From Acinetobacter sp. B51(2017) (GTDB lineage: Bacteria; Pseudomonadota; Gammaproteobacteria; Pseudomonadales; Moraxellaceae), in NCBI RefSeq assembly GCF_003711395.1, contig NZ_PJRJ01000005.1:62001-126000 (forward strand): 64,000 nucleotides of DNA, given 5' to 3'. Numbering within the stretch: position 1 is the stretch's first letter; every line of letters begins with the position of its first letter. Position numbers and translations under genes: made by a program. The notes beneath the pieces are model-generated. The model made no database searches, was not told the origin of the DNA, and saw only the letters and a program-made list of their open reading frames with translations. Shown here in pieces: positions 30,622 to 39,244 of the stretch.

Positions 30622-31479
30622 GTGCAAGCAAATCTGTTTTCCAGACAGCCGCCATCTTTTCGCTCATTGATCATTGCGGTCATCACATGTTTGGTTGTGC
30701 TGTTTTTAAACTGGCGCGTTCCACATGTGATTCAGCCCGCAAGAGATGTCTTGTATGCGGCATATAATCCGATATATGCCTTAGCAAGTTATCCCGTGTT
30801 ATCGCGAGAGTGGCTCACTCAACAAACCAAGTCTGAAGCACAATTGCGTCGTGAAAATACTGCGATGCAGGCGGAGCTATTACAGGCGCAAGTCCGTTTG
30901 CAAAAATTATCTGAACTTTCAGCAGAAAATACCCGTTTACGCGGCTTGATCGATACACCATTGATTATTGATGGTCGTATGGAAATTGCCGAAGTGATTG
31001 GCACAGATGCCGACCCATTGCGACATATCATTGTCATTAACCGTGGTTCAAGCAGCGAGTTAAAAGTCGGACAAACGGTACTCGATGATAAAGGTATTAT
31101 GGGGCAAGTGGTGGCGGTGTATCCGCATAGTAGCCGTGTCATGTTGCTGTCGGACAAAGAACACTCTTTATCGGTACGTTTAGAACGTAGCGGTATTCGT
31201 GCCATTGTCAGTGGTAAAGGCGATTTAGCTCAACTTAAAATGGAATATGTGCCGACCAGTGCCGATGTCAAAGTGGGTGAAAAAGTCTATAGCTCAGGTT
31301 TAGGTGCGCATTTCCCTGCCGGTTATTTAGTTGGTATGGTACAAAAAGTTAGCCGCCATAACAGCGGTGAATTTGCTCAAATTGATATTAAACCCGCAGC
31401 TCAGCTTGGCGGCGGTCAGCACGTTGTGGTTTTATTCTCAGACTCATTGGCGATGGAGCAACCGCATGTCGCTCAATAG
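30622..31479 (+). CDS. mreC: Rod shape-determining protein MreC
   Basis: MreC is a bitopic inner-membrane protein linking MreB to periplasmic cell-wall synthases. The 285-residue sequence has one N-terminal membrane helix (LIIAVITCLVVLFLNW), a coiled coil (SEAQLRRENTAMQAELLQAQ) and the periplasmic beta-barrel domain (VINRGSSSELKVGQTVL, SDKEHSLSVRLE, YSSGLGAHFPAGYLVG). Start is GTG. It overlaps mreD by 14 bases. Confidence 0.95.
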   Translation: MQANLFSRQPPSFRSLIIAVITCLVVLFLNWRVPHVIQPARDVLYAAYNPIYALASYPVLSREWLTQQTKSEAQLRRENTAMQAELLQAQVRLQKLSELSAENTRLRGLIDTPLIIDGRMEIAEVIGTDADPLRHIIVINRGSSSELKVGQTVLDDKGIMGQVVAVYPHSSRVMLLSDKEHSLSVRLERSGIRAIVSGKGDLAQLKMEYVPTSADVKVGEKVYSSGLGAHFPAGYLVGMVQKVSRHNSGEFAQIDIKPAAQLGGGQHVVVLFSDSLAMEQPHVAQ

Positions 31480-31957
31480 ATTAAATCGCAAGACCAATCA
31501 AGATCCCTTAATTGCCATTGTGATGTCGGTGATTGTGGCATCGGTATTAATTGTTTATCCATTATCCTATAGTGCCTCAGGTTGGCGACCAGAATATATG
31601 TTGCTGGTGGTGATGTTTTGGGTGATTTGTCAGCCGACATGGTGTGGGGTATGGTTTGCATTTGCAACAGGCATGTTTTTAGATTTACTGGTCGGGGCAC
31701 CGCTGGGGCTGAATGCCTTAAGCTTTGTGATTGTGAGCTTTGTGACACGGTTTTTAATTCGTGAAAAACGGATTTTAACCTTTTTACATATTTGGATCAT
31801 TATCAGCTTGGCCACCACCGCGCATTTATTATTGCAGTGGTTTATGCAGGTCATGGGCGGACTTGATTTTGCTTTAGCCCGACATTGGCAACCTTTACTC
31901 AGCAGCATTGCGGTATTTCCGCTGCTATATTTTATGTTAAAACGATGGCGCATCTAA
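31466..31957 (+). CDS. mreD: Rod shape-determining protein MreD
   Basis: MreD is a multi-pass inner-membrane component of the elongation machinery. From ATG 31466 it has 163 residues with about five hydrophobic helices (PLIAIVMSVIVASVLIVYPL at the start) and the FATGMFLDLLVGAPLGLNAL motif. I chose this ATG because it gives the normal MreD length and a 14-base overlap with mreC; a longer reading frame upstream runs inside mreC. It overlaps maf by 13 bases. Confidence 0.93.
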   Translation: MSLNRLNRKTNQDPLIAIVMSVIVASVLIVYPLSYSASGWRPEYMLLVVMFWVICQPTWCGVWFAFATGMFLDLLVGAPLGLNALSFVIVSFVTRFLIREKRILTFLHIWIIISLATTAHLLLQWFMQVMGGLDFALARHWQPLLSSIAVFPLLYFMLKRWRI

Positions 31958-32511
31958 TTTTAGCTTCGAGTTCGCCGCGGCGTCGTGAGTTATTAAGCCA
32001 ACTAGGCTTAAGCTTTGATATCTACAGCCCCAATATTGATGAGTCAGTCAAGCTTGGGGAAGAGGTCAGTGCCTATGTCGAGCGTTTGGCATGTGCCAAA
32101 GCTGAAGCTGTTTTAGCACAGTTTCCTGACGCTATCGTCATTGCCGCCGACACTTCGCTTGGCGTAGATGGACAGATCTTAGGAAAACCTAAATCTAAAG
32201 CCCATGCTTTTGCCATGTGGCAGATGATCTCTAATCGCAAACATGATGTTTTTTCAGGTGTTTGCGTGCGTACAAAACAACAAATTTCCAGTATAGTGGT
32301 ACGTACTCAAGTTGAATTTCAAAATTTAACGCTCAAAGATATGGAAGATTATTGGGCAACAGTGGAACCCCTTGGTAAAGCCGGTGGTTATGCGATTCAA
32401 GGCATAGCAGCGCGTTATATTCCAAGCATACATGGTAGCTATAGCAATGTAGTGGGTTTACCTTTACATGAAACAGTACAGTTATTAACAGCGTTTAAGG
32501 CATTAAATTAA
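31945..32511 (+). CDS. maf: Maf family nucleotide pyrophosphatase
   Basis: Maf proteins hydrolyse nucleoside triphosphates such as dTTP/UTP or modified nucleotides to monophosphates and are linked to division control. From ATG 31945 (MAHLILASSSPRRRELL) it has 188 residues with the Maf signature ASSSPRRRELLSQLG, catalytic-base region IVIAADTSLG and GGYAIQG. The start sits 13 bases inside mreD, indicating coupling. The subtype (YhdE-like, downstream of mreD as in E. coli) is inferred from position. Confidence 0.92.
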   Translation: MAHLILASSSPRRRELLSQLGLSFDIYSPNIDESVKLGEEVSAYVERLACAKAEAVLAQFPDAIVIAADTSLGVDGQILGKPKSKAHAFAMWQMISNRKHDVFSGVCVRTKQQISSIVVRTQVEFQNLTLKDMEDYWATVEPLGKAGGYAIQGIAARYIPSIHGSYSNVVGLPLHETVQLLTAFKALN

Positions 32512-32553
32512 ACGCTGCGCAAAAAGAATTTTTATAATGTTTTGAGTTTTATT

Positions 32554-34008
32554 ATGTCTGACGAATTATTAATTAACGTCACCCCGATGGAATGTCGGGT
32601 GGCGTTAATTGAAAATGGTACCGTCAACGAATTGTTCGTTGAGCGTACCGCCAAACGTGGTTTGGTCGGCAATATTTATAAAGGCAAAGTGGTTCGGGTT
32701 TTGCCAGGGATGCAAGCTGCTTTTGTCGATATTGGTTTATCACGTACAGCATTTTTACATATTAATGACATGGTGTGGCCACGTCATCAGCCTACCCCAA
32801 ATGTCTTCGAACTGTTGCAACCTGGACAAATCCTGACCGTACAAGTCATGAAAGATATGCTGGGGACTAAAGGCGCACGCCTATCAACGGACCTGTCTAT
32901 TCCTTCGCGTTATTTAGTCTTGATGCCCTATGGTAGTCATACCGGTGTATCACAGCGTATTGAAGCTGAAGAAGAGCGTAATCGCCTGCGCAGTATTATT
33001 GAGAATATTCAAGCCGAGCATAAACTCCCAGGTTCGGTGATTGTACGTACTGCAGCCGAAGGCGTGTGTGAAGCAGAAATTGCGCAAGATATGGCCTATT
33101 TGGCCAAGCTTTGGGAATACATTCAGCGTAAACAAAAAAGCATTGCAGTACCGTCATTAATTTTTGAAGAGTTGCCACTACCGCAGCGTATTATTCGTGA
33201 TTTAGCCAACGAAAAAACAGCCAAAATCTATGTTGATTCACGCGAAATACACGGCAAATTACAAGAGTTTGTGGCTGAGTTTGTGCCGATGATGCAAGAT
33301 CGTTTATTGCATTACCCAGGTGAATGTCCAATCTTTGATTTATATAACGTCGAAGAAGATATTCAAAAGGCACTGCAAACGCGTGTAGCGCTTAAATCGG
33401 GTGGTTATCTGATGATTGACCAAACCGAAGCCATGACCACCATTGACGTCAATACTGGCTCTTACGTGGGTGGACGCAGTTTAGAAGATACTGTGTTTAA
33501 GACCAATATGGAAGCCACACAGGTGATTGCCCGTCAGTTACGCCTGCGAAACTTAGGCGGCATCATCATTATCGACTTTATTGATATGCAAGAAGCTCAA
33601 CACCGTGAAGAAGTGATGAGCCAGTTTGAGCAGATGCTAGAACGTGATCATGCCAAAACCAAAATTACCCAAGTGTCAGAATTGGGTTTGGTGGAAATGA
33701 CGCGTAAACGTACCCGTGAATCTTTAGAGCACTTATTATGTGAATCTTGCCCAACCTGTCAGGGACGTGGTTACATCAAAACTGCCGAGTCAGTGTGTTA
33801 CGAAATCTTTCGAGAGATTCTGCGTTACACCCGCGCATTTAGCTCACAGACTGGCTTTACTGTCGTAGCGCATCCTTCGGTGATTGATCGCTTACTCACC
33901 ATTGAAGCGCCAGCAGTGGCGGATTTAGAGCATTTCATTAATCGCGTCATTAAATTCCAAGTCGAAAATTTATATACGCAAGAGCAATACGATATCATTT
34001 TAAACTAA
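32554..34008 (+). CDS. rng: Ribonuclease G
   Basis: RNase G is an endoribonuclease of the RNase E/G family that matures the 5' end of 16S rRNA and degrades some mRNAs. The 484-residue protein has an S1 domain near the N-terminus (GNIYKGKVVRVLPGMQAAFVDIG, cited as GKVVRVLPGMQAAFVD), the Mg-binding Asp in TTIDVNTGSYVGG and in IIIIDFIDM, and the zinc-link CPTCQGRG. Start ATG 32554 (MSDELLINVTP) is preferred over an in-frame TTG four codons earlier. The order mreBCD-maf-rng matches E. coli. Confidence 0.96.
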   Translation: MSDELLINVTPMECRVALIENGTVNELFVERTAKRGLVGNIYKGKVVRVLPGMQAAFVDIGLSRTAFLHINDMVWPRHQPTPNVFELLQPGQILTVQVMKDMLGTKGARLSTDLSIPSRYLVLMPYGSHTGVSQRIEAEEERNRLRSIIENIQAEHKLPGSVIVRTAAEGVCEAEIAQDMAYLAKLWEYIQRKQKSIAVPSLIFEELPLPQRIIRDLANEKTAKIYVDSREIHGKLQEFVAEFVPMMQDRLLHYPGECPIFDLYNVEEDIQKALQTRVALKSGGYLMIDQTEAMTTIDVNTGSYVGGRSLEDTVFKTNMEATQVIARQLRLRNLGGIIIIDFIDMQEAQHREEVMSQFEQMLERDHAKTKITQVSELGLVEMTRKRTRESLEHLLCESCPTCQGRGYIKTAESVCYEIFREILRYTRAFSSQTGFTVVAHPSVIDRLLTIEAPAVADLEHFINRVIKFQVENLYTQEQYDIILN

Positions 34009-34139
34009 AATTGTAACAGGATATCGTTAAACACTTGTTACATCTGAGATTTTACTTTTTTCCTGTTCTTGCTCAATATGACAGTACAAGCTAGCCAAGA
34101 CCGAGATGTCAAAATAACGGTCGAGCAAAAGAGGTCAGT

Positions 34140-34316
34140 ATGGGAATGAGTAAAGTGATTATGCAAGCCAGTGTTCAACATCATCCAAGCCAGCATAAAA
34201 ATACCCACCATGCCTACATGGTGGATGATCAAGGCAAAGAAGTACAAATTACCAGTGCTATGGTACGCACAGTGTGTCATCAGTTATTGCAACAATGTGG
34301 AATGATTAAAAATTAA
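34140..34316 (+). CDS. Small PA1571-like protein of unknown function
   Basis: A 58-residue protein (MGMSKVIMQASVQHHPSQH..., ending QCGMIKN). The central VDDQGKEVQITSAMV pattern resembles small pseudomonad proteins of the PA1571 family, whose function is not known. GAGG (34131-34134) precedes ATG 34140, and a long terminator hairpin overlaps the stop codon. Both support a real, separately transcribed gene. Confidence 0.7.
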   Translation: MGMSKVIMQASVQHHPSQHKNTHHAYMVDDQGKEVQITSAMVRTVCHQLLQQCGMIKN

Positions 34317-34342
34317 GGGGCTAAAATTAGCCCCTTAATTTT
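34313..34342. terminator. Bidirectional terminator between the PA1571-like gene and the acyltransferase gene
   Basis: TTAAGGGGCTAA (34313-34324) and TTAGCCCCTTAA (34327-34338), a 12-bp perfect stem with T tail. The left arm includes the TAA stop of the small gene. Confidence 0.88.
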
Positions 34343-34371
34343 GCAAATTTATTGGCAATTTCTACCAATGC

Positions 34372-35775
34372 TTAACTGACTGCTTGTAAGGGCACATCAT
34401 TTAAGGGAGTGGTGCTTGGATTTTGAATGAGTGCCTCAAAGCGTGCAATTTCATCTTCTAACAGCCCCAATAAATTTTGCATTTTTGGCACTGCATTACG
34501 GCAGGCCGTTAAGCCAACCTCTAACTTACCCATATAGCTGGTCATGGTAATATTTAATGCTTGACCATCTAATACAATTGAAGCTGGATAAATTGCGTCT
34601 AAACGTGCGCCATTCCAATACAATGCTTCTGTTGGGCCCGGTAAATTTGAAATTACTAAGTTAAAGGCTTGGCGTTTAGGTAATAACCCCGACACAATAT
34701 TTAAACCCGCAGGGCTATAGACGCAAGCACTATAACTTAAAATCTGATCGCTACTCATGCGTTTAAAGCGTTGCTTAGCATTCATGACACTGCGACGAAT
34801 GGTATTTAAGCGTGCCAATGGGTCAGTTTGATGGGTAGCTAAATTGGCTAAAATCATGGTAATACGATTAGAAGTATCAGAATCATCATTACGTACCGAT
34901 ACTGGCACCATGGCAATCATAGGCTTAACAGGTAGCGCATCTTGACTGACTAGATACTCACGTAAAGCACCAGAACAAATCGCTAATATCACATCATTGA
35001 GCGTGACATTGAGGGCTTTGGCAATTTCACGCAGACGGTCGAGTTCAAAAGATTGTGCGGCAAAGCGACGCGAAGCACTGACGCGTTGATTAAAAATGGT
35101 GGTCGGGGCTTGGAAGCTAGAGACATAATCGGGATGATTGTTTTTCTTATCTTTAAAAGCTGAGAGCAATTCTGCCATGACCTTTGGCGTGGCTTTACAT
35201 TGTCCTTGTAGGATATTGGCGAATTTTTTAATTTTACTGCTGGGTGCTTCTGGATTTTTTAAGCGTTTGGCACGACGACTTTCGACACACCACGGTGCAA
35301 TGATGCCTTTGGTGGCAGGGTCATGGGCAAAAGATTTTTCTAGTAAACGCATACCTGCGACGCCATCGGTCATGGCATGGTGGATTTTAAAGTACATGGC
35401 AAAACGATTGCCTTCGATGCCCTCAATGATATGACAAGTCCACAGCGGTTTGGCACGATCAATCAGGCTGCTATGTTCTTGTGAAATATATGCCAGTAGC
35501 TCACGAATACGCCCTGGATGTGGCAGGGCAATATGACGAAAATGGTGTTCTAAATCAAACTCAGCATCATCATCCCAAAATAAGCCATTGAGTTTATTGG
35601 TAAAAGGTGGCACAGGAATACTTTTTTCATGACGAATATCTGCAACTAAATCTTGGATAAAGGTCGATGGCGCATCTTCTGGAATTTGAAATAGAAATAA
35701 GCCAGCAACGTGCATGGGTTGTTGACGTTTTTCCAAAGACAAAAACAGTAGATCGATTGGATGTAAAGGGCGCAT
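34372..35775 (-). CDS. Wax ester synthase / acyl-CoA:diacylglycerol acyltransferase
   Basis: This bifunctional enzyme family makes wax esters and triacylglycerol storage lipids from acyl-CoA, a hallmark of Acinetobacter. The 467-residue sequence has the active-site HHxxxDG motif in KIHHAMTDGVAG, the N-terminal MRPLHPIDLLFLSLEKR, the PLWTCHIIEG segment and the C-terminal NLVISNLPGP motif of the WS/DGAT family. Length is close to A. baylyi AtfA. It is probably monocistronic, flanked by terminators. Confidence 0.93.
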   Translation of the reverse strand: MRPLHPIDLLFLSLEKRQQPMHVAGLFLFQIPEDAPSTFIQDLVADIRHEKSIPVPPFTNKLNGLFWDDDAEFDLEHHFRHIALPHPGRIRELLAYISQEHSSLIDRAKPLWTCHIIEGIEGNRFAMYFKIHHAMTDGVAGMRLLEKSFAHDPATKGIIAPWCVESRRAKRLKNPEAPSSKIKKFANILQGQCKATPKVMAELLSAFKDKKNNHPDYVSSFQAPTTIFNQRVSASRRFAAQSFELDRLREIAKALNVTLNDVILAICSGALREYLVSQDALPVKPMIAMVPVSVRNDDSDTSNRITMILANLATHQTDPLARLNTIRRSVMNAKQRFKRMSSDQILSYSACVYSPAGLNIVSGLLPKRQAFNLVISNLPGPTEALYWNGARLDAIYPASIVLDGQALNITMTSYMGKLEVGLTACRNAVPKMQNLLGLLEDEIARFEALIQNPSTTPLNDVPLQAVS

Positions 35776-35889
35776 ATCCGGTTGCCTCGTATTTTTAAAT
35801 TACTTTTTAGAGTTATTGCGTGTTCTAAATTAAATTATATAAGTGATTGTAATTAAAACAAATGATTTATGAGTTTTTCTGAAAAAAAA

Positions 35890-35907
35890 GCCACTGCAAG
35901 CAGTGGC
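35890..35907 (-). terminator. Terminator after cysH
   Basis: GCCACTGC (35890-35897), loop AA, GCAGTGGC (35900-35907); eight A on the left give the T tract on the minus strand. Confidence 0.9.
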
Positions 35908-35914
35908 ACAGACT

Positions 35915-36646
35915 TTATTTAAGGTTGCCCGCGTGTAAACCACACTCTTTATGCGTGGCTTCCTCCCACCACCAGCGACCTTCACGTTCATGTTGATTTG
36001 GCAACACTGCACGCGTGCACGGTTCACAACCAATTGAAATAAAACCTTTTTCATGTAATGGGTTATAAGGTACTTCCATTAAACGAATATAATTCCATAC
36101 ATCTTGGCTTGACCAATTGGCTAGCGGATTATACTTAATGAGTTGTTTGCCTGGGCCTGAAAAACCAGCGTCGGCTTGGATCACTGGAATTTCATGACGT
36201 GTACCTGGGCTTTGGTCACGACGTTGACCGGTAATCCAACCATCTAAAGTGGCTAATTTTTTACGTAAAGGTTGAACCTTACGGATGCCACAGCATTCTT
36301 TATGATCATCTTTATAGAAACTGAATAAACCTTTTTCAGTGACAAGTTGCTGTACCGCTTCATGTTCTGGGAAACAAATTTCGATGTTAATCCCATAATG
36401 CTGACGTACTTGCTCAATAAATTGGTAGGTTTCTGGGTGTAAACGCCCCGTATCTAAACTAAATACGCGAAAAGGCTTGCCTAAATTGGCAGCCATATCA
36501 ATCAGTACCACATCTTCTGCACCCGAAAAAGAAATGGCGATGTCACCTTGTTGGCTTAAAGCCAGTGCCATAATTTCAAGAGGTGATTTTTCTGCATATT
36601 CGGCCGCAAGGGCATCAACTAAATCAATCGTGGGGATAGTTGTCAT
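35915..36646 (-). CDS. cysH: Adenylyl-sulfate (APS) reductase-type CysH
   Basis: CysH reduces activated sulfate to sulfite for cysteine synthesis. This 243-residue protein has the PAPS-reductase fold motif [14 protein letters not shown], the C-terminal catalytic ECGLH, and two Cys pairs (KECCGIRK and GCEPC) that bind a [4Fe-4S] cluster. The cluster motif is characteristic of APS-using enzymes such as those in Pseudomonas, rather than the cluster-free E. coli PAPS enzyme. I chose ATG 36646, with CAGGA 7 bases upstream, over TTG five codons earlier. It is divergent from thrH. Confidence 0.94.
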   Translation of the reverse strand: MTTIPTIDLVDALAAEYAEKSPLEIMALALSQQGDIAISFSGAEDVVLIDMAANLGKPFRVFSLDTGRLHPETYQFIEQVRQHYGINIEICFPEHEAVQQLVTEKGLFSFYKDDHKECCGIRKVQPLRKKLATLDGWITGQRRDQSPGTRHEIPVIQADAGFSGPGKQLIKYNPLANWSSQDVWNYIRLMEVPYNPLHEKGFISIGCEPCTRAVLPNQHEREGRWWWEEATHKECGLHAGNLK

Positions 36647-36845
36647 GAGCGTTCCTGGCAAATAGGCTTGGACAGTTCAAAACCTATATAACTTGATTAG
36701 TGAAATATTCTAATGCAATTGAATTTATCTGCTTAGCACTAAAAATGCGATGGTTATGAAATAAATAGATTTAAAAATTAACCAAAGGCAGCGTACTTTT
36801 TCGCTACCATACCCAAAACTTAAACTTGAATACAGGAAAGACAGC

Positions 36846-37469
36846 GTGGAAGTGGTGTGTTTGGATCTTGAAGGGGTGTTAGTACCAGAGATTTGGATCA
36901 ATTTTGCCGAGCAAACAGGCATTCCAGCATTTGCTGCAACAACGCGTGATATTGCCGATTATGATGTATTGATGCAACAGCGCTTAACTTTACTTAAACA
37001 ACATGGGTTTAGCTTGCATGATGTACAGGCAGTCATTGCCAAGATGCAGCCTTTTGCGGGTGCGAAAGCATTTTTAGATTGGCTGCGTCTGCATTTTCAA
37101 GTGATTATTTTATCGGATACTTTTTATGAATTTGCCCAACCTTTAATGCAGCAACTGGGTTCACCAACCTTATTTTGCCATCAATTAATAGTCGATGAGC
37201 AGGGTAAAGTTGTAGATTATAAGTTACGTCAGGCAGACCAAAAGACCCAAGCGGTAAAGGCACTACATGATTTGAATTTTCGCGTGATTGCAGCAGGGGA
37301 TTCGTACAATGATATTGGTATGCTGACAGAAGCTGAGGTTGGCTTTTTATTTGAAGCACCAGCGCATGTGATTGAGCAGTTTCCGCAATTTCCAGCTATT
37401 CAGGGTTTTAGTGCATTAAAGCAAGCTATTTGTCAGGCATCAAAACGGCAGATTGATGGCGAGGGCTAG
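36846..37469 (+). CDS. thrH: Phosphoserine/homoserine phosphotransferase ThrH
   Basis: ThrH is a HAD-family enzyme with phosphoserine phosphatase and phosphoserine:homoserine phosphotransferase activity, first described in Pseudomonas. The 207-residue sequence has the unusual nucleophile loop CLDLEGVLVPEIW (Asp-x-Glu instead of the usual Asp-x-Asp), motif II ILSDTFYEF, and motif IV AAGDSYNDIGML. Start is GTG 36846. It converges on the first FadL-type gene. Confidence 0.93.
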   Translation: MEVVCLDLEGVLVPEIWINFAEQTGIPAFAATTRDIADYDVLMQQRLTLLKQHGFSLHDVQAVIAKMQPFAGAKAFLDWLRLHFQVIILSDTFYEFAQPLMQQLGSPTLFCHQLIVDEQGKVVDYKLRQADQKTQAVKALHDLNFRVIAAGDSYNDIGMLTEAEVGFLFEAPAHVIEQFPQFPAIQGFSALKQAICQASKRQIDGEG

Positions 37470-37486
37470 ACAGAAAACTAAAAAAA

Positions 37487-37503
37487 GGGGCGCTTGGCGC
37501 CCC
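37487..37503 (-). terminator. Terminator after the first fadL-type gene
   Basis: GGGGCGC (37487-37493), loop TTG, GCGCCCC (37497-37503); the A run to the left is the minus-strand T tract. Confidence 0.88.
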
Positions 37504-37510
37504 GTGCTGA

Positions 37511-38929
37511 TTAAAAACGTTGCGCGATTTTAAGACCATAGGCCATAGCATCATTATTGCTAAAACGACCTGCTGGCGTGTGTGCACCGGTTTGTGCATC
37601 GGCATCACCAAGCCATAAATACTTAGCACCAAAAGAAATTTCGCTACCTGGTTGTGGGGTATAACGTGCGCCTAAGCCAACATTCCAATAACCCTCAGTA
37701 GGCCCTAAAGTAGACACTGGATTGCCTGCACCTGAATCCCAGCCGACAGACAATGTTCCGCCCCATTTTGGATTGAGTTTACGCCCAACGCCTAAATTTG
37801 CTGACCATTGATCTTTAGAATAATCGACTAAGTTAAAGCCATTCGCTTGATTGACTAAGCCTAAACCGCCTACCACTTGTGACAATAAGCCAAACTTATG
37901 CGGTTGAATAGCAAATTTTGACCATTCTACCCAGCGTACATTGCCAAATAACACCGTATCTGTCATGACGCCAGTTTGGAAATCTAAATTAACTGACTGT
38001 GGCGTGGTAATTTTGGTGTCGGCTTGTGAGGCATTAATGGCAGCAGCTTGTGCTTCTAAACCCAACAGGGCAGAAGCGGGTAACAACATGCCAATATTTT
38101 CGCGAACGTTGACTTCGTGTTCAATTTCAGAACGATACGTCAAAGACGCTTTGAGTGCGACCTCTGGAATTTCATAGGCAACCCCAGCCAACCAACCAAA
38201 GGCATGATTTTCGCCAATGTCGGCATCATAGCCATTGTATAGACTATAGGTAGTACCACGTAATGCGACTTTACCTTTTACAGTTTGATAGACACCACCA
38301 CCGTAAATATTCCAGTTTTCAGTCGGTTGGACGCCCATCACAAAGGCCAAGTTTTGCGTATCGACATCAACAGTTGTCCCACCTGTGACATTGTTATTTA
38401 AATAACTATTGACGTTATTTAAACCTTCTTGAATTTTCGCTTCGACTTGGCGGCGCACAATGCGCTGAATAGGTGCAGCCAATTGATCAAAGGTGGCGCC
38501 TTCACCTAAAATTTGCTGAGCGCCTTGATCTAATAAGCCTGGCATACGACGCTCAATAATGGCATCCGTAGTGGCAGTTGGTAACAAGGTATCATTTGGG
38601 CGAGCCACAAAGGCATTGTCACCGCTATAGGCAGCTGCTGCGCCAAACGGTTGATCGTACATCAAACCAAATGAAATATGCTCGGTGGCTTGGACTTTTA
38701 AAACCGCACTTGGGAAATAATAATCTTCGCCCATGTCACCAGTTTTATTGCCTTCTAAATCTACCCCAGACACTTTGGGGTCTAAGATATTTATTCCCGC
38801 TTCAAAATAATTCCCCGGTTGTAAAAAGCCTTGCATTGATTGACCTGAACGATCTAAGGCTGCGGCAAATACTGAAACGCTTGGTAGACAAGTCAGCATT
38901 AAAGCACTGGCTAAGGTGGTTAATTTCAT
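37511..38929 (-). CDS. FadL/OmpP1-family outer-membrane protein, paralogue 1
   Basis: A 472-residue outer-membrane beta-barrel of the FadL family, which imports long-chain fatty acids or other hydrophobic molecules. It has a signal peptide (MKLTTLASALMLTCLPSVSVFA), a mature start AALDRSGQSMQGFLQPGNYFEAG, and barrel strands ending in Phe (LKIAQRF). An insert around residues 120-190, rich in Gln/Ile and helical, is absent from paralogue 2. ATG 38929 has AGGA 8 bases upstream. It is the most distal of three same-strand paralogues. Substrate unknown. Confidence 0.9.
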   Translation of the reverse strand: MKLTTLASALMLTCLPSVSVFAAALDRSGQSMQGFLQPGNYFEAGINILDPKVSGVDLEGNKTGDMGEDYYFPSAVLKVQATEHISFGLMYDQPFGAAAAYSGDNAFVARPNDTLLPTATTDAIIERRMPGLLDQGAQQILGEGATFDQLAAPIQRIVRRQVEAKIQEGLNNVNSYLNNNVTGGTTVDVDTQNLAFVMGVQPTENWNIYGGGVYQTVKGKVALRGTTYSLYNGYDADIGENHAFGWLAGVAYEIPEVALKASLTYRSEIEHEVNVRENIGMLLPASALLGLEAQAAAINASQADTKITTPQSVNLDFQTGVMTDTVLFGNVRWVEWSKFAIQPHKFGLLSQVVGGLGLVNQANGFNLVDYSKDQWSANLGVGRKLNPKWGGTLSVGWDSGAGNPVSTLGPTEGYWNVGLGARYTPQPGSEISFGAKYLWLGDADAQTGAHTPAGRFSNNDAMAYGLKIAQRF

Positions 38930-39214
38930 GGTTTCCATCCTGGAAAAAAGGTTTAATTTTTCTGATTTTCTCAATTAAATAGAGTATTCAATTGTGGTTG
39001 ATTTTTTTGGAAAATTACCACAATAAAAAAATGAGTAAATGCTCTAATTTGACTAAGCGGTCAAAAAAATGTTGATTTAATGCACTATTCATTTAAATTT
39101 TATAAATCTTATAGGTGTTTTTATATTGAATATATTGCATATTATATTTGAATAATATTGTTTTTTTATAAAAATCTAAGTGTTTATTTTATAATCAATT
39201 AAGTAGCATAAAAA
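38930..39214. other. Intergenic region between FadL paralogues 1 and 2
   Basis: About 285 A+T-rich bases without a gene. It contains the promoter-like conserved block (39007-39043) and an inverted repeat ATTGTGGT (38991-38998) / ACCACAAT (39017-39024). Confidence 0.6.
39007..39043 (-). promoter_or_regulatory. Conserved promoter/operator block upstream of FadL paralogue 1
   Basis: TTGGAAAATTACCACAAT (39007-39024), 8 bases, then GAGTAAATGCT (39033-39043). The same two elements with the same spacing occur upstream of paralogue 2. Read on the minus strand it offers TTTACT and TAATTT separated by 16 bases. It lies 78 bases before the start codon. Confidence 0.6.
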
Positions 39215-39237
39215 AACCGGATCACTTGGATCCGGTT
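39215..39237 (-). terminator. Terminator after FadL paralogue 2
   Basis: AACCGGATC (39215-39223), loop ACTTG, GATCCGGTT (39229-39237), with an A run on the left (T tract on minus strand). Confidence 0.9.
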
Positions 39238-39244
39238 GATTTTA

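Noticed and set aside
31331..31465. A longer N-terminus for mreD
   Set aside because: The extra codons lie inside the conserved mreC barrel domain and the ATG at 31466 gives the usual MreD length.
34011..34042. Inverted repeat TGTAACA / TGTTACA after rng as a terminator
   Set aside because: The arms are only 7 bp, the spacer is 18 bases and no T tract follows.
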